Shown piece after piece: positions 6,277 through 10,161 of a stretch of 10,161 nt of DNA (the stretch's first letter is position 1; each line of letters opens with the position of its first letter). Location of the stretch: NCBI GenBank assembly GCA_003509785.1, contig DOMY01000308.1:3294-13454 (forward strand), given 5' to 3'. Source of the DNA: Gemmobacter sp. (GTDB lineage Bacteria; Pseudomonadota; Alphaproteobacteria; Rhodobacterales; Rhodobacteraceae). Made by a program: the position numbers and the translations under genes. The notes beneath the pieces were generated by a model. It was not told the origin of the DNA. It searched no databases and was given only the letters and a program-made list of their open reading frames with translations.

Positions 6277-7214
6277 CACGCCACCAGCGCAACAGCATAG
6301 GCGACGTAGCCGCCGACCAGACCGATGCCCGCCAGCTTGCCGATATCCAGTTTGAAGAAGACGAAGGGCACCAGCATCAGTGATACACCCAGCATGACCC
6401 AGAGATCGAAGCTGAGCAATTGGGCGGGCACCTCCATCGGTGCGATCACCGAGGTGATGCCAAGGATGGCCAGAATGTTGAAGGTGTTGGAGCCGATCAC
6501 ATTGCCCATGGCGACATCGGCCTGTTTGCGGAAGGCCGCCATGACCGAGGTGACAAGTTCGGGCAGCGAGGTGCCCACGGCCACCAGCGTCAGCCCGATC
6601 ACCGTTTCGCTGATGCCGAAGTTGCGCGCGATGTTCACGGCGCCATCCACCAGAAGATCGGCGCCGAAGCCCAGACCGACAAGCCCGGCCAGGATCAGGG
6701 CGGTAATCTTCCAGACGGCCATGCCGGGATCGGCACCTTCGGGCAGATCCTGTGCGGCCAGATCGGCGCGATGGGCGCGGGCGATGCGGATGTTATCCCA
6801 CAATGTCAGCGCCAGACCGGCCAGCAGGATCAGGCCATGCCACCAGGTGAACGGGCCAAGGAAGCTGAGCACGATCAGCAGAACGGCGGTGGCCAGCATC
6901 ACGATATAGCCGCGCCGGATATCCAGCAGGCTGGTGTGAATGGTGGCGATCAGCACGGGCAGGCCCAGGATCAGCAGGATATTGGCGATGTTCGATCCCA
7001 CCACATTGCCAAGCGCGATACCGGCCTGACCATTGAGCGCAGCATTGACCGATACGATCAATTCCGGCGCCGAAGTGCCGAAAGCCACCACCGTCAGGCC
7101 CACGATCAGGGCGGGGATGCCCAGGCGCAGGGCAAGGGCCACCGCGCCTTTCACCAGCGCATCCCCGGCAAAGACCAGAAGCACAAGCCCGGCCGCAACG
7201 TAGAACAGATCCAT
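6276..7214 (-). CDS. Calcium/sodium antiporter (CaCA family, YrbG-like)
   Basis: This is a 312-residue inner-membrane cation/Ca2+ exchanger, normal length for the bacterial family. Seen: two inverted alpha repeats that form the ion-binding centre, with GTSAPEL (46-52) plus GNVVGSNIANI (69-79), and GTSLPEL (214-220) plus GNVIGSNTFNI (237-247). Both acidic residues (Glu51, Glu219) that coordinate the ions are present. About ten hydrophobic helices surround them, with a hydrophilic central loop (about 142-168). I chose the ATG at 7214, which begins MDLFYVAAG at the edge of the first helix; the frame is open for 25 more codons upstream, but those encode a basic, non-membrane stretch that overlaps the preceding gene. 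It follows the zinc-ribbon gene by 11 bp and overlaps the SDR gene, so it is in the middle of an operon. Ion specificity is assigned by family only. Confidence 0.93.
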   Translation of the reverse strand: MDLFYVAAGLVLLVFAGDALVKGAVALALRLGIPALIVGLTVVAFGTSAPELIVSVNAALNGQAGIALGNVVGSNIANILLILGLPVLIATIHTSLLDIRRGYIVMLATAVLLIVLSFLGPFTWWHGLILLAGLALTLWDNIRIARAHRADLAAQDLPEGADPGMAVWKITALILAGLVGLGFGADLLVDGAVNIARNFGISETVIGLTLVAVGTSLPELVTSVMAAFRKQADVAMGNVIGSNTFNILAILGITSVIAPMEVPAQLLSFDLWVMLGVSLMLVPFVFFKLDIGKLAGIGLVGGYVAYAVALVA

Positions 7215-7225
7215 AGCCAAACTGA

Positions 7226-7405
7226 TTACCCTTTTTTCCGGGGCTGCCCGCAGGGGCAGGGGCCGCTTCCGATTCGGTGTCGTCCGCATTTAGGGCAGCT
7301 GGGTGACTTGGCAAGCCGCCCCGCACCGCCCCGGCTGCGGAATTTGTAATAGACCCCGCCTGCGGCCATCAGAACCAGAAACAGGGTGATGATCTTGATC
7401 AGCAT
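7226..7405 (-). CDS. Small membrane-anchored zinc-ribbon protein, function unknown
   Basis: This is a 59-residue hypothetical protein. An N-terminal hydrophobic helix (about residues 3-20) is followed by a basic linker and four cysteines at 37, 40, 50 and 52. CPKCG followed nine residues after the second Cys by CPCG makes a compact rubredoxin/zinc-ribbon-like knuckle, C-x2-C-x9-C-x-C, and the protein ends in a Lys-rich tail. The positive residues after the helix suggest that the C-terminal ribbon faces the cytoplasm. I chose the ATG at 7405, which lies one base after the stop codon of the S49 peptidase gene. The antiporter gene begins 11 bp after its stop. This tight packing and the clean helix-plus-ribbon layout argue that it is a real gene. 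I do not recognise a named family, and its role is unknown. Confidence 0.7.
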   Translation of the reverse strand: MLIKIITLFLVLMAAGGVYYKFRSRGGAGRLAKSPSCPKCGRHRIGSGPCPCGQPRKKG

Positions 7406-7406
7406 G

Positions 7407-8207
7407 TTACAGCCCGAACCGGGCAAAGGCGGCGCGGCTTTCGACCTCGGCCAGGGCTCCTTCGATGGCGGTGCCGGTCAGGCGCTGCATCAGGCCGCGC
7501 CGCTGGCCCAGAACCACGGTCTTGACCTTGTCCCCGTAAAGCTGCGTCAGCTTGGGCTTCAGATGCGCCACGCCATCCGCCAGCCCCAGTTCAACCGCCT
7601 GCGCCCCCACCCAGATATCTGCGTTGAACAGATCGGCCGTAGCGTTCAGCCGCGTGCCGCGCCGGGCCTGCACATGGGCGATGAAGGCGCGGTGGATCGG
7701 CTCTTGCAGGGCTTTCAGCCGGGCCACATCTTCGGGCTTTTCGGGCTGGAACGGATCGGCCAGCGATTTTGACCGGCCTGCCGTATGCACCCGGCGCTCG
7801 ATGCCATGGCGGGCCAGCAGCTCGGGGAAGCCGAAGCCCGCAAAGATCACCCCGATGGAGCCGACGAGCGAGGAGTCATCCACCCAGATGTCATCGGCGG
7901 CACAGGCCAGCCAATAGCCGCCCGAGGCCGCCACATCCTCGACAAAGGCATGGACCTTGATGCCCTTTTCATCCGCCAGCCGCCGGATGCGCGCCGCGAT
8001 CAGCGAACTTTGCGCCGCCGATCCGCCCGGCGAATTGATCGCCAGCGCCACGGCGGCGGGTTTCATGCGGAAGGCCTTTTCCACCAGCGGCGCAAGGGCG
8101 GCATCATTCAGCCCGGCGCCGAAGCGCCCGCCGGTGCCGATGGCGCCCTGCAGGCGGATGACGGGAACGAGGGGCGGCTTTTTCAGGAAGGGGATGCGGA
8201 ATGTCAT
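7407..8207 (-). CDS. S49 family peptidase (short SppA-type signal peptide peptidase)
   Basis: This is a 266-residue serine protease of the ClpP/crotonase fold. The family degrades cleaved signal peptides and other membrane-associated peptides with a Ser-Lys dyad. Seen: NSPGG at 59-63, the nucleophile Ser95 in AASGGYW, and Lys147 in AGRSKS. The 52-residue spacing between Ser and Lys is what short bacterial SppA proteins have. The GSIGV segment at 117-121 is also typical. The usual N-terminal membrane helix is not evident: the protein starts MTFRIPFLKKPPLVPVIRL, so it may be peripheral or cytosolic. The ATG at 8207 is preferred over an in-frame TTG at 8243, though neither has a clear ribosome-binding site. 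It is the first gene of the probable operon continuing to the zinc-ribbon protein, antiporter and SDR, and it diverges from the LysR gene. Confidence 0.9.
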   Translation of the reverse strand: MTFRIPFLKKPPLVPVIRLQGAIGTGGRFGAGLNDAALAPLVEKAFRMKPAAVALAINSPGGSAAQSSLIAARIRRLADEKGIKVHAFVEDVAASGGYWLACAADDIWVDDSSLVGSIGVIFAGFGFPELLARHGIERRVHTAGRSKSLADPFQPEKPEDVARLKALQEPIHRAFIAHVQARRGTRLNATADLFNADIWVGAQAVELGLADGVAHLKPKLTQLYGDKVKTVVLGQRRGLMQRLTGTAIEGALAEVESRAAFARFGL

Positions 8208-8257
8208 GCCCAAGGATGTAGAGAGGGGCAGGCGATGCGACAAGGCTTGCAGGCGCG

Positions 8258-8311
8258 CGCGGCAAAATCCTTCGAAGGATTTTGCAAATCTTTTCGAAAA
8301 GATTTGCCGCG
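8258..8311. repeat. Two abutting perfect 24-bp palindromes within an outer inverted repeat
   Basis: The first palindrome, 8262-8285, has the half GCAAAATCCTTC. The second, 8284-8307, has the half GCAAATCTTTTC. Each is exactly self-complementary with a central TTCGAA or TTTTCGAAAA, and they share the GC at 8284-8285. An outer CGCGGC (8258-8263) / GCCGCG (8306-8311) pair means the whole 54 bp could also fold as one long, slightly bulged hairpin. It lies in the 152-bp divergent region between the S49 peptidase and LysR genes. It could be a REP-like dispersed element, a protein-binding site, or a strong RNA structure in a leader. Confidence 0.8.
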
Positions 8312-8359
8312 GCCCGGCCCCGGCGTTGCAACAAGGCCCGGGATGGGCGACAAGTTGCC

Positions 8360-9247
8360 ATGATCGACAAGCTGGAGATGTTCATAGCCCTGGCCAACGA
8401 GGGCCATTTCGGCCGTGCCGCCGAAGCCTGCGGGGTGACGCAGCCCACGCTGTCTTCGGCCATCAAGCAGCTGGAGGATCAGCTGGGGGTGCAGCTGGTG
8501 TTTCGCGGATCACGCTTTCAGGGGCTGACGCCCGAGGGGCGGCGGGTGCTGGATCGGGCGCGGCGGATCGTGGGTGACACGCGCGCCCTGCGCGACGAGA
8601 TGCGGGCGCTGCGCAGCGGGCTGACCGGCACCCTGCGGATCGGTGTCATCCCCACCGCGCTGCCCATGGTGGTGGATCTGACAACGCCCTTCACCAAGCG
8701 GCATCCGGATGTGCGGGTCACGATCCTGTCGCGCACCTCGGCCGAAATCCTGACGGGGATCGAGCGGCTGGATCTGGATGCAGGCATCACCTATCTGGAC
8801 AACGAACCGCTGGGCCGGGTGACACAGGTGCCGCTCTACCCCGAGTTCTACCGGCTGGTCTGCGCGCCCACGCTGCCTCTGGCGCAGGCGGGCCGGGTGA
8901 CATGGGCCGATCTGGCCGGGCTGCCCCTGTGCCTGCTGACCGGCGACATGCAGAACCGCCGCATCGTGAACCAGCATCTGGCAGAGGCAGGCGCCGCGGC
9001 GGCGCCGGTGATCGAAAGCAATTCCACCATCGCACTGCTGGCGCATGTGATGACCGGCGACTGGTGTTCGGTGCTGCCGAAAAAGCTGGCCGACATGTTC
9101 GTGCAATCGGGGCGGCTGGCCGCGGTGCCGATTGTCGGCCCAGAGGTGGAACATCTGGTGGGCCTGATCGCGGCGCATCGCGAACCGCATACGCCGGTGA
9201 TTGCGGCGCTGCTGGATGCGGCGCGCCGGGCGGGCGAGGTTCGATAG
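8360..9247 (+). CDS. LysR family transcriptional regulator (likely regulator of the fds operon)
   Basis: This is a 295-residue LysR-type regulator of normal length. Seen: an N-terminal winged helix-turn-helix (MIDKLEMFIALANEGHFGRA, then CGVTQPTLSSAIKQLEDQLG to residue 43), the conserved LTPEG hinge at 56-60, a linker helix to about residue 88, and a periplasmic-binding-protein-like effector domain beginning TLRIGVIPTA at 91-100 and ending near 285. The ATG at 8360 gives the canonical LysR start; upstream in-frame codons would read through the palindrome region and are unlikely to be translated. It lies 84 bp upstream of fdsG on the same strand. LysR genes are commonly found at fds formate dehydrogenase loci, and a T-N11-A motif overlaps this gene's stop codon, so control of fds is likely. 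The effector is unknown. Confidence 0.93.
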   Translation: MIDKLEMFIALANEGHFGRAAEACGVTQPTLSSAIKQLEDQLGVQLVFRGSRFQGLTPEGRRVLDRARRIVGDTRALRDEMRALRSGLTGTLRIGVIPTALPMVVDLTTPFTKRHPDVRVTILSRTSAEILTGIERLDLDAGITYLDNEPLGRVTQVPLYPEFYRLVCAPTLPLAQAGRVTWADLAGLPLCLLTGDMQNRRIVNQHLAEAGAAAAPVIESNSTIALLAHVMTGDWCSVLPKKLADMFVQSGRLAAVPIVGPEVEHLVGLIAAHREPHTPVIAALLDAARRAGEVR

Positions 9248-9258
9248 AGCGCTTCTAT
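9244..9258. promoter_or_regulatory. Putative LysR-type binding site (ATAG-N7-CTAT) upstream of fdsG
   Basis: ATAG at 9244-9247 and CTAT at 9255-9258 are inverted arms separated by seven bases, giving an exact T-N11-A LysR box; GATAG/CTATC extends each arm by one base. The TAG of the left arm is the LysR stop codon. Further CTAT copies occur at 9276 and 9288, and the first lies 21 bp (two helical turns) from the CTAT in the box. This fits a regulator binding a recognition site plus an activation site ahead of the fds promoter. Confidence 0.5.
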
Positions 9259-9278
9259 CAAACAACGGGTTCTCACTA

Positions 9279-9306
9279 TTGATCGGCCTATCAGGCGCGG
9301 TAAAAC
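9279..9306 (+). promoter_or_regulatory. Candidate fds promoter
   Basis: TTGATC at 9279-9284 and TAAAAC at 9301-9306 are separated by 16 bp and resemble a weak sigma-70 promoter that would depend on an activator. The -35 element sits directly beside the phased CTAT half-sites. Weak match; alternative elements are possible. Confidence 0.3.
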
Positions 9307-9319
9307 GGGCATAGCTAAC

Positions 9320-9326
9320 GGGAGGT
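9320..9326 (+). promoter_or_regulatory. Strong ribosome-binding site of fdsG
   Basis: GGGAGGT lies with its GGAGG core six bases ahead of the ATG at 9332. It is the best Shine-Dalgarno sequence in the window and confirms the fdsG start. Confidence 0.75.
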
Positions 9327-9331
9327 AAGCC

Positions 9332-9802
9332 ATGCTGGACGAAACCGCGGTTTCCGCGCGCGTCGAGGATATCATCGCGGCGCATCTGGGGATGGAAGGG
9401 CCGCTGCTGCCCATCCTTCACGCGGTCCAGCTTGAATATGGTCATGTTCCGCAGGCGGCGCTGCCGCAGATTGCCGCCGCCCTGATGCTGACCCGCGCCG
9501 AAGTGCATGGCGTGATGAGCTTTTACCATGATTTCCGCACGGAACCGGCCGGGCGCCATGTGATGAAGCTGTGCCGCGCCGAAAGCTGCCAGTCTGTCGG
9601 GGCGGATCGGGTGGCCGATCATGCGCGGGCGCAGCTGGGGGTGGACTGGCACGAAACCACCGCCGATGGCCGCGTGACGCTGGAGCCGGTGTTCTGTCTG
9701 GGGCTTTGTGCCTGCGGGCCTGCCGCCATGGTGGATGGCCGCGTGGTGGGCCGGGTGGATGAAGCCCGGCTGGATCAGTTGATTGCAGAGGTGCGCAGAT
9801 GA
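9332..9802 (+). CDS. fdsG: Formate dehydrogenase gamma subunit, FdsG (NuoE-like)
   Basis: This is a 156-residue thioredoxin-fold [2Fe-2S] protein of the NuoE family. In NAD-dependent formate dehydrogenases (FdsABG type, cytosolic) the gamma subunit sits beside the flavin subunit FdsB in the electron path from formate to NAD+. Seen: the helical N-terminus with ILHAVQLEYGHVP (28-40), the VHGVMSFYHDFRT segment (58-70), and four cluster cysteines at 81 and 86 (CRAESC) and at 122 and 126 (CLGLC). AVMV-like spacing to the C-terminus (AAMVDGRVVGRV, 131-142) is also typical. The next gene overlaps it by four bases (ATGA). The choice of formate dehydrogenase over complex I or hydrogenase NuoE rests on the short length, the upstream LysR gene and the FdsB-like start of the next gene; the catalytic fdsA would lie beyond the window. 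Confidence 0.9.
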   Translation: MLDETAVSARVEDIIAAHLGMEGPLLPILHAVQLEYGHVPQAALPQIAAALMLTRAEVHGVMSFYHDFRTEPAGRHVMKLCRAESCQSVGADRVADHARAQLGVDWHETTADGRVTLEPVFCLGLCACGPAAMVDGRVVGRVDEARLDQLIAEVRR

Positions 9803-10161
9803 AGATCTATGTTCCCCGCGACGCAGCCGCCAAGGCGCTGGGCGCCGATGCCGTTGCCGCCGCGATCGAGACCGAGGCCCGGCGCCGCGCGCTGGATGTG
9901 ACGGTGATCCGCAACGGATCGCGCGGTATGATCTGGCTGGAGCCGCTGGTCGAGGTGGAAACCCCGGCAGGCCGCATGGCATTTGGCCCCCTGTGCGTGA
10001 AGGATGTGGCAGAGCTGTTTGCGGCGGGCTGGCTGGAAGATCATCCCAAGGCGCTGGGCCTGACCGCCGATCTGCCCTGGCTGCGCGGCCAGACCCGGCT
10101 GACCTTTGCTCGCGTCGGCGTGATCGACCCGCTGAACCTTGCGGATTTCCGCGCCCATGGC
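9799..10161 (+). CDS. fdsB: Formate dehydrogenase beta subunit, FdsB (5' part, runs off the window)
   Basis: Only the first 121 codons are present, and the frame stays open to the last base. FdsB carries FMN and a [4Fe-4S] cluster and passes electrons from formate oxidation to NAD+. Seen: the N-terminus MKIYVPRDAAAKALGAD, then a thioredoxin-like domain with RNGSRGMIWLEPLVEVETP (about 38-56) and GPLCVKDVAELF (about 63-74), and at the end RVGVIDPLNLADFRAHG, the linker that leads into the NuoF-like flavin domain. This visible domain contains a single Cys and so lacks the four ligands of a [2Fe-2S] cluster, as expected for FdsB. The ATG at 9799 overlaps the fdsG stop, indicating translational coupling. 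The flavin and iron-sulphur domains are not in view. Confidence 0.87.
   Translation, partial: MKIYVPRDAAAKALGADAVAAAIETEARRRALDVTVIRNGSRGMIWLEPLVEVETPAGRMAFGPLCVKDVAELFAAGWLEDHPKALGLTADLPWLRGQTRLTFARVGVIDPLNLADFRAHG

Noticed and set aside
8510..9982. Long open frame on the minus strand opposite LysR and fdsG (about 490 codons)
   Set aside because: The composition is that of a GC-rich antisense shadow, and it covers the lysR-fdsG gap and three well-supported genes.
1..10161. Mobile element, phage, CRISPR, defence island or RNA gene
   Set aside because: Every long frame with coding character is a housekeeping-type gene. I saw no direct-repeat array, transposase, integrase, toxin-antitoxin pair, tRNA cloverleaf or rRNA segment.

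Overview
The window is dense, GC-rich, single-copy chromosomal sequence. It resembles an alphaproteobacterium of the Rhodobacteraceae/Paracoccaceae (Rhodobacter-like) group. The reasons are high-GC codon usage, a stand-alone MnmD beside a DAO-type oxidoreductase, a GTTC-N7-GTTC (alphaproteobacterial-type) LexA box near uvrC, and a LysR gene leading into an fdsGB formate dehydrogenase operon. I see no transposase, integrase, phage gene, tRNA, rRNA or CRISPR array, so this looks like core genome rather than an accessory island.

Left part (1-3300): two divergent genes start 50 bp apart. The minus-strand gene encodes an FAD-dependent DAO-family oxidoreductase. The plus-strand gene encodes MnmD, the methyltransferase that corresponds to the N-terminal half of the bifunctional tRNA enzyme MnmC. 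MnmD is followed on the plus strand by a ten-helix EamA/DMT-family transporter and a GNAT acetyltransferase.

Middle part (3316-8207, all minus strand): read in transcription order, this is an S49 (short SppA-type) peptidase, a 59-residue membrane-anchored zinc-ribbon protein, a calcium/sodium antiporter, a pteridine-reductase-like SDR, and finally uvrC. The first four are packed with gaps of 1 and 11 bp and a stop/start overlap, so they are probably one operon. uvrC is set apart by a 309-bp gap, the only long non-coding stretch in the window. That gap holds an exact LexA-type box, an AT-rich promoter-like island and a consensus DnaA box. uvrC meets the GNAT gene tail to tail, and the two stop codons lie in the two arms of one inverted repeat.

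Right part (8208-10161): a 152-bp divergent region contains two perfect 24-bp palindromes that share two bases. A LysR regulator follows, then 84 bp later fdsG and the first 121 codons of fdsB, overlapping by four bases. These are the electron-transfer subunits of a cytosolic NAD-dependent molybdenum (or tungsten) formate dehydrogenase. A T-N11-A dyad typical of LysR binding sits exactly at the end of the LysR gene, suggesting that the regulator controls the fds operon.

I do not see a clearly undescribed multi-gene system. The items most worth a second look are the regulatory architecture ahead of uvrC, the twin palindromes, the small zinc-ribbon protein, and the SDR with a PTR1-like active site.
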